Assembly: GCF_002095395.1 (NCBI RefSeq)
Contig: NZ_MJEI01000058.1
Span: 1-37,168, forward strand
Length of the DNA stretch: 37,168 bases
Direction: 5' to 3'
Source of the DNA: Williamsia sp. 1135
GTDB taxonomy: Bacteria; Actinomycetota; Actinomycetes; Mycobacteriales; Mycobacteriaceae
In this document: in pieces, positions 1-7,631 of the stretch
How the letters are laid out: the number at the start of each line of letters is the position of its first letter
Numbering within the stretch: position 1 is the stretch's first letter
Program-made: the position numbers and the translations under genes
Notes under the pieces: model-generated
Seen by the model: only the letters and a program-made list of their open reading frames with translations
What the model was told of the DNA's origin: nothing
Databases searched by the model: none

Positions 1-102
1 GCAGACGGTCCCGCCACGTCCCGGCCCCTCACACTCGTCGGCCTGGACCGCGTCTTCCCGATCTACCCCACCCTGGCCGGCGGCCTCTCGGCGTTGACCT
101 GA
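1..102 (+). CDS. C-terminal fragment of a STAS-domain anti-anti-sigma factor
   Basis: Only the last 33 codons are present; the gene runs off the left edge and ends with TGA at 100-102. The visible tail contains LTLVGLDRVFPIYPTLAGGL, which matches the last beta-strand and helix of anti-sigma-factor antagonists (the LxGLDRVFPIYPxL signature common in actinobacterial SpoIIAA/RsbV-like proteins). Such proteins bind anti-sigma kinases and release a stress sigma factor; the phosphorylatable serine lies in the missing part. The following gene is on the opposite strand, so no operon partner is visible. Family assignment rests on a short stretch and is inferred from pattern recognition. Confidence 0.6.
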   Translation, partial: ADGPATSRPLTLVGLDRVFPIYPTLAGGLSALT

Positions 103-144
103 ACGGATCGCTTCCACACCGAACTGGCCGCCGCGCATTAACGA

Positions 145-489
145 TTACCGACCTGACCGGGACAGGACGTCCGCAACGGTGAACTCTGCGGACGCAGCGA
201 TCAGCAGGTCGATGGCGCGGCGCTCGTTGGCTCGCTGCTGGCGTAGCGCAGCGTTTTTGGCGGCGCGGTCCGCCTCGGCGGCGGGGTCGCTTAAGGCCAC
301 CAGTGTTTCGTGGGTGGTGATCCAGCGTCGCACCGTCGCTTCGGACACTCCCAGCATCGCGCCCACGTAACGGCGGGCACCAACCTGCGAGCCGCCGCGG
401 GCGGCCAGCCGAGCGGTGTACATGCCGATCGCTCGTTCCCGAGTGGACTGGTCCGAGTACCTGCGCATCGCCACATTCTGCTCGATCAT
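145..489 (-). CDS. IS3-family OrfA-like transposase fragment (orphan)
   Basis: A 114-residue protein with the layout of an IS3-type OrfA: a basic start (MRRYSDQSTRERAIGMY), a helix-turn-helix around residues 40-58 (MLGVSEATVRRWI), and a C-terminal helix ending ERRAIDLLIAASAEF, the counterpart of the usual ANEILKAASAFF. An alternative ATG at 468 gives 107 residues. In active IS3 elements OrfA is followed at once by OrfB, the DDE integrase, in the -1 frame. Here nothing OrfB-like follows; the downstream DNA is the end of the STAS gene. It is therefore either a broken insertion sequence or a captured DNA-binding protein. Terminal inverted repeats were not recognised. Confidence 0.55.
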   Translation of the reverse strand: MIEQNVAMRRYSDQSTRERAIGMYTARLAARGGSQVGARRYVGAMLGVSEATVRRWITTHETLVALSDPAAEADRAAKNAALRQQRANERRAIDLLIAASAEFTVADVLSRSGR

Positions 490-915
490 TGCTCGCCGGT
501 GCTCGCGTGCGCCGGTACCGATGAAGCCCGGCCGACGATAGGTCGGGTGACAGAAACGCGGCGAACGGCGTCCACCATGTGTCGTCTCGACACTGTTCGT
601 AGAGCCGCGGGTGAGGTCGTGGGCATCGGTCTTTGCCCCCGAGCGCGGCCGGGGAGGCCTTCGGTCGACATCGAATGACGCCGAGGAACGCCGCAGCGGG
701 GCGATCTGGGGGTTCCCCGCCGCACCATGGCCATCTCCTCGAGACCTTCTCAGCGTTACCGAACCTCCGGTGCCGCAGTAGCCTCGCCCGAGAGGCCGAC
801 CACCAGAGTCTGCGACACACGGCGGAGGGCAGGTGGGTACTTGAGGTTTATGCGTGTGGGGGTGGCGCTACAGTCGACGAGTTAAAACCCGCAGACCACG
901 AGGTAGAGAGAACGC
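490..915. other. Gap of about 425 bp without a convincing gene
   Basis: Open frames exist on both strands but none has a recognisable domain, a ribosome site or plausible protein composition; they are rich in Arg, Pro and Cys as expected of antisense translations of GC-rich DNA. The right end must carry the promoter of the DUF4193 gene. A TACAGT at 869-874 resembles an actinobacterial -10 box, but no matching -35 was found. The left part may be decayed insertion-sequence DNA. Confidence 0.4.
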
Positions 916-1209
916 ATGGCCACCGATTACGACGCGCCCCGCTCAGTTCCCGACGCCCCCGAGGCCGACTCGCTCGAGGACCTCACTTCCCGGCGCGCAG
1001 AGGCCGCCATCGTTGACGACCAGGGCGAGGAAGACGCTGACTCGTTCGAGCTGCCCGGTGCAGATCTGTCCGGTGAAGAACTCACCGTCCGGGTCATTCC
1101 TAAAAGGAACGACGAGTTCACCTGCACTAGTTGCTTTCTCGTACAGCACCGCAGCCAACTCGCCCGCCAGCAGGGCCACGAGCTGCTGTGCCGCGACTGC
1201 GCGGACTAA
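916..1209 (+). CDS. DUF4193 family protein (small acidic zinc-ribbon-like protein)
   Basis: A 97-residue protein that matches DUF4193 over its whole length. It has the diagnostic MATDYDAPR start, an acidic middle, the core motif SFELPGADLSGEELTVRVIP, then FTCTSCFLVQHRSQLA and a final CRDCAD. The two CxxC pairs could bind one zinc ion. A purine-rich ribosome site (GGTAGAGAGAA) lies just before the ATG. DUF4193 proteins are widespread in Actinobacteria, usually as chromosomal housekeeping genes, and have no settled function known to me. A short hairpin follows the stop and an Lsr2 homologue comes next on the same strand. Confidence 0.9.
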   Translation: MATDYDAPRSVPDAPEADSLEDLTSRRAEAAIVDDQGEEDADSFELPGADLSGEELTVRVIPKRNDEFTCTSCFLVQHRSQLARQQGHELLCRDCAD

Positions 1210-1236
1210 CCATCGCCGCGCCTGCAGGAGTAGAAA

Positions 1237-1253
1237 CCTGCTCCCGCAGCAGG
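1237..1253 (+). terminator. Short hairpin after the DUF4193 gene
   Basis: CCTGCT and AGCAGG form a perfect 6-bp stem around a CCCGC loop, 28 bp after the stop codon. There is no T-tract, which is usual for actinobacterial terminators. It separates the DUF4193 gene from the Lsr2 gene. Confidence 0.4.
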
Positions 1254-1293
1254 TCGAATTCAAACAATCGAGGCCTTGTTACAGTCAGTACTC

Positions 1294-1671
1294 ATGGTGC
1301 AACTAATCTCCATGGCGTACACAGACGACCTCGACGGCGCCACTCTAGAACCTGACGACGTCCGTTCGATCGAGTGGTCGTGGCTCGGCGTCACCTACGA
1401 ATTGGACACCAGCGCAGCCCATCTCGACGCCATCGAGAACGGAGAAGTTTCTGTCGCCCGGCTGCTGCAGGCATCGACCCGCACCGGCGGGCGCCGCAAA
1501 CGTTTCCCTGCCGCCGAACGCGGTACGGCGCCCGAACCTAAGCCTGCCGCGCCCAGCGGGCAGGAACGGAACCGCGCCATTCGTGAATGGGCCCTGGCCG
1601 AGGGGTACGAAGTCAGTCCCCGCGGCCGCATCTCCGCCGACCTCGCCGCCGCCTACGACGACGCACACTGA
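1294..1671 (+). CDS. lsr2: Lsr2-family nucleoid-associated protein
   Basis: A 125-residue homologue of Lsr2, the actinobacterial H-NS-like protein that bridges AT-rich DNA and silences acquired genes. The N-terminal dimerisation half is recognisable (DDLDGATL near residue 11, then LGVTYELD). A basic linker (GGRRKRF) precedes the C-terminal DNA-binding domain, which has QERNRAIREWALAEGYEVS and the minor-groove RGR hook in SPRGRISADLAAAY. The ATG at 1294 puts exactly 11 residues before the DLDG motif, as in canonical Lsr2, so it is preferred over TTG 1276 or ATG 1312. Plasmid copies are thought to act as stealth proteins that lower the cost of the plasmid; that role here is inference. Confidence 0.9.
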   Translation: MVQLISMAYTDDLDGATLEPDDVRSIEWSWLGVTYELDTSAAHLDAIENGEVSVARLLQASTRTGGRRKRFPAAERGTAPEPKPAAPSGQERNRAIREWALAEGYEVSPRGRISADLAAAYDDAH

Positions 1672-1720
1672 CCGTCGCCGCCCGCTTGCACTGTCGGTAG
1701 GCGATGGCACACTGCCCGCT

Positions 1721-2089
1721 ATGACCGACCGGCGCCCCGCCCTGACCCGTGAGCAGCACCTGGCCGTGTTCGCCGATAAGTACCCCTTCACCGAACTGGC
1801 CACTCTCGGGTTTCGTCGATGCGTCCTGGCGCCCCGATTCAAGAAACGCCGGCCGGGTTGTCCCTGGATCCGGGTGGCGACGTTCTCTGATGTGTGGGAG
1901 CGGGCGATCACCCTCGACGTCGACCAGCACGGCGACGTCCACGGGCACCTCACCGTGGATGTCGGCGCCGACCAACCCATCATGATCGCCGAAACAACAT
2001 CGGCTGCACTCCAACTCGTCGCTGCTACGCCCGGGACCCCAACCCAGCGTCTACTACGTATCCCCGACGTCAGCGCCAGAGCCCTCTAG
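1721..2089 (+). CDS. Hypothetical protein, 123 aa
   Basis: Starts at ATG 1721 (MTDRRPALTREQHLAVFADKY) about 50 bp after the Lsr2 gene and ends with TAG at 2087-2089. No strong ribosome site is seen. The composition is protein-like: an Arg/Lys-rich stretch (APRFKKRRPGCPW) is followed by alternating hydrophobic and acidic residues (WERAITLDVDQHGDVHGHLTVDV) typical of beta-strands. There is no signal peptide or membrane segment. No family was recognised. It precedes the large NTPase gene by 85 bp on the same strand, so it could be co-transcribed with it. Confidence 0.5.
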   Translation: MTDRRPALTREQHLAVFADKYPFTELATLGFRRCVLAPRFKKRRPGCPWIRVATFSDVWERAITLDVDQHGDVHGHLTVDVGADQPIMIAETTSAALQLVAATPGTPTQRLLRIPDVSARAL

Positions 2090-2174
2090 ATCGCCAGCAC
2101 CACCCTGAGTTGTCACAGGAACCGGGCCAGCCACGACGGACGGACCGGGGGCTCCGGCAAGATGTGGGTACTCT

Positions 2175-5100
2175 ATGTCGGTGGTCGCGGGAGGTACTGG
2201 GAGTGCGCTGCCGGCTGCTGCCTTCGAGGTCTACTCCACCAGCGAAATGTACTTGGCCGAACTGTCTGTCGACAACGCCTTGCAGATCGAGCGCACAATC
2301 GAGTCCGACATCGCCGAGGGATTGCTGGACGAGCACCGCTGGCCCAGGGTCATTGTCGGGGATGCCGGAACTGGTAAGAGCACGCTGCTCTGGTCACTGG
2401 CCACAGAGCTTTTTCGACGTGGCCGCGCGACTCCCATACTTTTGTCCGCGACATGGCTTCTGCGGACTGACGTCACCGGTCCGGTCGACTATCTGGTGCA
2501 AGGACTCAACGAACTCAGTGAGCGCTCGGATGTACCGGTGATTCTCATGCTCGACACCGTCGACCTGCTTCTGCATGACCTGCAGGCCCACCAGATATTG
2601 CTGCGGGCGTTGAAGATGGTGGAACGGTCAGGCATTGCGGTGATCTGTGCGACCAGGCCACATGAAGCGGGCCTGTTGTCCATCGACAATCTGCGCGATC
2701 ACCAGTTGTCGTCGTACGACGACGATGAACTTGACTTAGCGGCAACGGCGTTGGCGAACCGATACTGCCAGGGTGCTCCGCCGGGAGAGGTCGTGGCCAG
2801 CATCGGGCGGGCGACCGCACGTGGTCTTCCCGCCGCCGATGTCTGCCGCAGCCCGCTGCTTCTGCGGGTGCTGTTCGAGCTGTCGGCCCCAGCGGTTCCC
2901 GCGCTGGACGACCTGGATATGACCCAACTATTCCGCTCCTACTGGCAGCGCCGGATCGTGCGGGACGCCCGGACCGACATCGAGACGCACTATCGCCCTG
3001 CCGCACAGAACAACTACTCCGAGGTGGCGCGCGCGAGTGCCCTCGGGTTGCTGGCGACGGGGCTTCCGGAGCTGCCGCCGGTCGTGTTCCCCAATGCGGT
3101 CGCCGCGGTGGGCGGACTCTCGGCCGCCGACATCGACGAGGGCATCGACGCCCTCTGTGCCCGTGGTGTCTTGAGCACGACCGGCGATCGGCGCAGCTTC
3201 TTTCACCAAACGATGTTCGAGTTCGCCGCCGCTGAAGCTATTTTGGCGCGCCGCCCGGCGCAGAGCCTGGCCACGCTGACCCAACGCACGAGCGAACGCG
3301 ATGGCGACCTCTTTGTCGGGTGCGTACTCGAGCAGGCGTTGATACTCGGCGGGGACGATCCGGCACTGGCCGCTGACCTCGTTGCCAGCACGACGCAGTT
3401 GACTCGCAGCCCCAGTGAAGCGATCCAAGGTATCGCTCTGGTGGCGTGGGCTCATCATTCCTCGTGCCTGGATCAGCCGCGCATCAGCCTGCGTGCGGTC
3501 GGTGCGTCAGCGGTTATCCGCGCAGCGCACCACATCCCGTCGATCGCGGCGAAACCGATCGGCGAGTCCATTTCCCAACTACTGGTGATCTGGGAAGTGC
3601 GCACCGACATCGTGGTCAAAGCCGCCGTCCTGACTGCGATGACACGGTTGGCCTACCGCGACCCCACCACCGTCGCGCACGCACTCGAGCACCTTGACCT
3701 CGTCGCGGCGGTGACCTCCCCTGCCGTCACTCCCGACTTCGAAAACGCCCTGTTGCGACTACTTGACTCTGTCGCCGCCACGGCCCCGGTGCTGGTCCGC
3801 CGTGTCCTGGTGGCCGTACTGACCCATGCCACGACTCGGGCGCACATCGCCTTGGACTACTTCACCCGATTGTGGCCCGCCATCGGCAGCGCTGATCTGT
3901 TCGCCGAAGTGGTGCGTGTCGTCGAGGACCTCAACGTCGGCAATCACACCACTGCCTTCGCCCTCGGCCGATTGCTCTATCAGCACCGCATACTCCCCGG
4001 AGCCCCGCACACGGCAGATCAGTGGCGCGAGATCACCGCGCACCTTGCCTCACAACCGGACGAAATGTTCGTGTTCATGGACGAAGCTGAACTGATCGCC
4101 GTCGGCCAAATGCTCGTAGCCGCCACAGTTCCGGACGTTATCAACGAGCACCTGCAGATGTTGCTCGACACCACCTCGGATACCGCCCGATCCATTGTGA
4201 TCCACCATGTTCTACCGGCACTGGCCGCAGCGTCGGGAGCGCCACGCGAGTGTGTACGGACGCAGACAGCGACGATCGCGAACACCCTGGACGGTGGAAC
4301 GGGCACCATGTCGCCGAGCCGGGAGCAGCGCCTGGTTGTCGAACTGTTGGGAGAGCACGAGGTCCCGCTGGACTTCATCGCTGACGTCATGCCGCCGGCG
4401 TTGACCGCCGCAGACTGGATATCGAATGATCTGCTGTTGCCGCTGGCGCCGCGCGCGGCCGATGCCGGCATCGCCTCGGCGCACCGTGCCCTGACCCAGC
4501 TCGCTGCCGCACCCGATCCCAACGCAGCGATAGACCCACTGCTGCGCCGCGCCATACACAGAACACCGACGGACGAGCAGGTCTTCGACTGTTTGCTGCA
4601 GATCTCGCTGGCCGCAGGCAGGACACAGGACGCCACCGCCCTGGTGTCCGGGTCCGAGCGTCGGTACGGCCGTGTCGACAAACATGCGCCCGCGATAGTA
4701 AGTCATTGCCGTGAGCGTCTCGCCTCGCCTGCTGCTGAGGACCGAGAATCCGGAGCGTTGCTTTTGGCGCGGCTCATGGGGTCCTCGACGGCGACGATCG
4801 AGTGGAGCGAGGTGCGCGGGGCGTTGCACGTCGCGACCGGCACCCGGGCTCATCGCGATCTGATCGGCTGCCTGTGGTTGCAAACCTCACCTGAGGACGT
4901 CAGCGACCTGATCGACTACCTGAGCAGTCTCATCGATGTCGACCCCGGCCGAACCCCACCAATCCGGCGTCGGCGCGGAGTCGACGTCGCCTCGGCGGCC
5001 GCGGCCGTCGAGGCCTCGTTGCGGATCCTGGCGCTACGAGCCGACCCTACGACCACCGACTGGGACATGGTGCGCACACTGGGCTGCTACAACCTCGAGG

Positions 5101-5882
5101 ACGCGGACAAGGTCGTGTCGGGGACGAAGTTCGCGGTCGTCATGGATCACATCGTCCGGGTCCACGAGACCTCTTCCGCCGCGGCCTCCTCCATGCTCCT
5201 GGACTACCTCGCCGCGGTGTCACGGTCAGATTTTTTCGGTATCGACGTCACGCTCTGGCGCCGCCACTGCGCGCAGGCCGTACGGGTGATCACGCGCGCA
5301 CACCCCACCCGGATCGGCCCAGCCCTGATCGAGCTGTGCGGCGTGCTCGACACCGATGTCGGCACGGTCATTCTCGACGAGTTGGCCGCCGAGTCGTACA
5401 CCGTTCTGCGCGAGGACATCGTGCGATTGAGCCGGACCGCGGCCACCGACGACATGCGCACCCACGTCCTGGACACCATCCGCTCCCATGACCGCGTACA
5501 GGGCAGTCTGGCGTTTCCCGAGATCCTCGCCGCACTTGATAAGTCGCCCCGGGTGTACACCCTTGTCGAACTCGAAGAGGACCTCCGCGAGCGCCGCAAC
5601 GAGCTCAAAGCCGCGACGGACCATGCAGCAACAACGTTGCCGAAGGCGACCGGTATGTCGGTGACGGCGCTGTGCACGCAATTGTCGGTGTCCACGTCCA
5701 CCTTCAAACGGTTGCGGGCGGTCGAGTCATGGGGGGTTCCGTCACCCAATTTGTGCCGACTTATCGATGACTACGGCGCCACGCTGGGCCACGATTTCGG
5801 GTTGAGCGCTCAGCTCGCGGAGTTCGAGCGGGCTGAAGACCGGCTCAAAGATCGGAACTCGCACGTACGGCGCCAACAATGA
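2175..5882 (+). CDS. Large NACHT/STAND-like P-loop NTPase with helical-repeat C-terminus
   Basis: A 1235-residue protein. A short N-terminal segment leads into a P-loop NTPase: Walker A GDAGTGKS (about 62-69), Walker B VILMLDTVDLL (about 122-132), and a sensor-like ICATRP (about 157-162). The motif FFHQTMFEFAAAEAIL near residue 342 is typical of the winged-helix end of NACHT/STAND modules. Roughly 750 residues rich in Leu/Ala helices follow, suggesting HEAT- or TPR-like repeats. Near the C-terminus (about 1161-1182) MSVTALCTQLSVSTSTFKRL looks like a helix-turn-helix. No nuclease, TIR, protease or membrane effector domain is apparent. STAND NTPases with sensor repeats include known bacterial anti-phage proteins; defence function is inference. 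The in-frame stop at 2106 rules out a much longer N-terminus. Confidence 0.75.
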   Translation: MSVVAGGTGSALPAAAFEVYSTSEMYLAELSVDNALQIERTIESDIAEGLLDEHRWPRVIVGDAGTGKSTLLWSLATELFRRGRATPILLSATWLLRTDVTGPVDYLVQGLNELSERSDVPVILMLDTVDLLLHDLQAHQILLRALKMVERSGIAVICATRPHEAGLLSIDNLRDHQLSSYDDDELDLAATALANRYCQGAPPGEVVASIGRATARGLPAADVCRSPLLLRVLFELSAPAVPALDDLDMTQLFRSYWQRRIVRDARTDIETHYRPAAQNNYSEVARASALGLLATGLPELPPVVFPNAVAAVGGLSAADIDEGIDALCARGVLSTTGDRRSFFHQTMFEFAAAEAILARRPAQSLATLTQRTSERDGDLFVGCVLEQALILGGDDPALAADLVASTTQLTRSPSEAIQGIALVAWAHHSSCLDQPRISLRAVGASAVIRAAHHIPSIAAKPIGESISQLLVIWEVRTDIVVKAAVLTAMTRLAYRDPTTVAHALEHLDLVAAVTSPAVTPDFENALLRLLDSVAATAPVLVRRVLVAVLTHATTRAHIALDYFTRLWPAIGSADLFAEVVRVVEDLNVGNHTTAFALGRLLYQHRILPGAPHTADQWREITAHLASQPDEMFVFMDEAELIAVGQMLVAATVPDVINEHLQMLLDTTSDTARSIVIHHVLPALAAASGAPRECVRTQTATIANTLDGGTGTMSPSREQRLVVELLGEHEVPLDFIADVMPPALTAADWISNDLLLPLAPRAADAGIASAHRALTQLAAAPDPNAAIDPLLRRAIHRTPTDEQVFDCLLQISLAAGRTQDATALVSGSERRYGRVDKHAPAIVSHCRERLASPAAEDRESGALLLARLMGSSTATIEWSEVRGALHVATGTRAHRDLIGCLWLQTSPEDVSDLIDYLSSLIDVDPGRTPPIRRRRGVDVASAAAAVEASLRILALRADPTTTDWDMVRTLGCYNLEDADKVVSGTKFAVVMDHIVRVHETSSAAASSMLLDYLAAVSRSDFFGIDVTLWRRHCAQAVRVITRAHPTRIGPALIELCGVLDTDVGTVILDELAAESYTVLREDIVRLSRTAATDDMRTHVLDTIRSHDRVQGSLAFPEILAALDKSPRVYTLVELEEDLRERRNELKAATDHAATTLPKATGMSVTALCTQLSVSTSTFKRLRAVESWGVPSPNLCRLIDDYGATLGHDFGLSAQLAEFERAEDRLKDRNSHVRRQQ

Positions 5883-5925
5883 GCAATGAGCGGTGATATT
5901 GGTCGGCGTTGACGGTGAGGCGCCA

Positions 5926-5947
5926 GCGCTCACTCGCTCGTGAGCGC
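5926..5947 (+). terminator. Hairpin after the NACHT-like gene
   Basis: GCGCTCAC and GTGAGCGC form a perfect 8-bp stem with a TCGCTC loop, 43 bp past the NTPase stop codon. No T-tract follows. It suggests that the next gene is transcribed separately. Confidence 0.5.
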
Positions 5948-6058
5948 CTGAGCGAGACGGCGACGGGGTTGTGATCACAGGGCCTCAATCATCATTGACA
6001 GCAACAGCATTCAGTGCACGAGCGCGGCATACGTTGACCCCGAACGAAAGGCCCCGCC

Positions 6059-7486
6059 ATGTCCACCCACCCTCTCGCCCCGGGCGCAGAACACGCGCTG
6101 CGGGTGGCTCAAACGCATGCCCTGAGCGTCCCCGCCTACCGCCGACTGTTGACCGAGCACGGCATCGACCCGGCCGATCTGACGACACCGGAGGCTTTTA
6201 CCGCACTGCCGACCACGTCCAAGGCCGACTACCGCCACGCCCACAATCTCTCGGATCTACTTGCCGGCACCCCCGAGCTGATCGAGACGATTTCCGCCAG
6301 CGCGGGCTCGGTAGGCACCCCGACGTGGTGGCCCCGCGGTACCTCTACCCTCGAGCACTGCGTCGCCATGCTGGGATCCTGCCTTCGCGACAACGCACAG
6401 ACTCACCGCCGACCGACGCTGGTCCTGGTCACCTTCCCGCTTGGGCCTTACGTCGGCGGCACCTTGATCTATGCCACCCTCCTCGAGCTCCGTCGCCGAG
6501 GACACCGCATCACGATCGCCACCCCGGGAATGGACGTCGCCGCCATCACCGAAACCCTCGCTGCTGCTGGCGCCTTGTACGAACAAATCGTCATCCTGGC
6601 CTATCCCCCGATTGCGCGGGATGTTCTCGATCACGCCAGGGACCATCTGGGCGAGCGCGACGTCAAGATCATCGTCGGCGGCGAGCCGGTCAGCGAAAGC
6701 TGGCGAACACACGCGCACACCATGCTCGGCGACCCTGACGGCGACCGGGTCCGAGTGCTGTACGGGGCCACCGACGTCGGATTCGTCGGGTATGAGACTG
6801 CGGGCACCGTGGCGATCCGGCGCGTCGCATCCGTCGATCCTGTTCTCAATGCGTCGTTGTTCGCAGTGCCGCCCGAGCGCGGCCTGCTGGTGCACCAGCC
6901 TGCGTTCGTACAGTACGATCCCGACGCCACCTACGTGGAGGTGATGGACGGGTATCTGTTGTTCACCGTCGACGGGGTCCTTCCTCTGATCCGGTATCGA
7001 GTCAATGACCGCGGAGAAGCGTTGACCGGCGTCCAGGTCCGCCAACGCCTCACCGACGGTGGGCGCGGGGATCTGGCCGGCGCAGTGGGCGAGGACGAGA
7101 TGTTCCTGATTGTGCACGGCCGCACTGATGTGGCCGCTATCTTCAACGCGGCCAACATCTACCCGGACTACCTGCGCCCGGCCGTCGAGCACATCTCCCT
7201 GGCCACACGCTTGACCGGCCGGTTCGTCATCCGGGTCCTCGCCGACGAGGAGCAACGACAAACATTGTTCATCGACGCAGAACTACGGCAGGGCCACACC
7301 CCAGACGCTGAGACGGCCACGCACCTGCAACAGCTGTCCATCGCCAGCCTGCGTCAGATGAGTGCGGAATACCGCATCGTGCACGACCAGCGAGGCGCCG
7401 ACGCCGAACCGGTGATCGCGTTGCGGGCGTTCAGATCGGCAGGATTCGAAGCCACCGGCAAACAGCAATCGGTTCAGGACTCCTAA
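6059..7486 (+). CDS. PaaK-like adenylate-forming enzyme (phenylacetate-CoA ligase family)
   Basis: A 475-residue ANL-superfamily enzyme, expected to activate a carboxylic acid as acyl-AMP. The motifs are in the right order: a P-loop-like SASAGSVGTPTWWPR (79-93), IVGGEP (205-210, a PaaK hallmark), YGATDVG (235-241, the A5 YGxTE counterpart), LPLIRYRVNDRGE (307-319, A7), HGRTD (352-356, A8 hinge), and a terminal GKQQ with K468 as the likely catalytic A10 lysine. The P-loop deviates from the usual TSGTTGKP because it lacks the lysine and its first Thr/Ser pattern is altered. GAAAGG lies 7 bp before the ATG. No thioesterase, carrier or phenylacetate genes are nearby, so the substrate is unknown. 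Confidence 0.8.
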   Translation: MSTHPLAPGAEHALRVAQTHALSVPAYRRLLTEHGIDPADLTTPEAFTALPTTSKADYRHAHNLSDLLAGTPELIETISASAGSVGTPTWWPRGTSTLEHCVAMLGSCLRDNAQTHRRPTLVLVTFPLGPYVGGTLIYATLLELRRRGHRITIATPGMDVAAITETLAAAGALYEQIVILAYPPIARDVLDHARDHLGERDVKIIVGGEPVSESWRTHAHTMLGDPDGDRVRVLYGATDVGFVGYETAGTVAIRRVASVDPVLNASLFAVPPERGLLVHQPAFVQYDPDATYVEVMDGYLLFTVDGVLPLIRYRVNDRGEALTGVQVRQRLTDGGRGDLAGAVGEDEMFLIVHGRTDVAAIFNAANIYPDYLRPAVEHISLATRLTGRFVIRVLADEEQRQTLFIDAELRQGHTPDAETATHLQQLSIASLRQMSAEYRIVHDQRGADAEPVIALRAFRSAGFEATGKQQSVQDS

Positions 7487-7496
7487 TCCACCCGTT

Positions 7497-7532
7497 CCTA
7501 TGCCCCGCACGCTGACACGTGCGGGGCATAGG
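7497..7532. terminator. Perfect 15-bp bidirectional terminator hairpin
   Basis: CCTATGCCCCGCACG (7497-7511) pairs perfectly with CGTGCGGGGCATAGG (7518-7532) around the loop CTGACA. It lies between two convergent genes, the PaaK-like enzyme and the double-TetR regulator, so it can serve both strands. Confidence 0.8.
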
Positions 7533-7631
7533 CCGATGTGGGCCCGATTCTGATCCTGCGACCAGTAGAGCTCGGGCCGCGCCGACGACGCGCGGGCGCC
7601 GTCGGTCAGCCAGCTTCTGCCGCTGTACTGA

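Noticed and set aside
29-820. Long open frame of 263 codons on the minus strand
   Set aside because: Very rich in Arg, Pro and Cys, no domain, and it overlaps the STAS tail and the OrfA-like gene; an antisense artefact of GC-rich DNA.
5995-6000. TTGACA as a -35 box for the PaaK-like gene
   Set aside because: No acceptable -10 sequence lies 16-19 bp downstream, so I do not call a promoter.
6257-7261. Open frame of 334 codons antisense to the PaaK-like gene
   Set aside because: It is the complement of a well-supported enzyme gene, with no ribosome site or recognisable motif.
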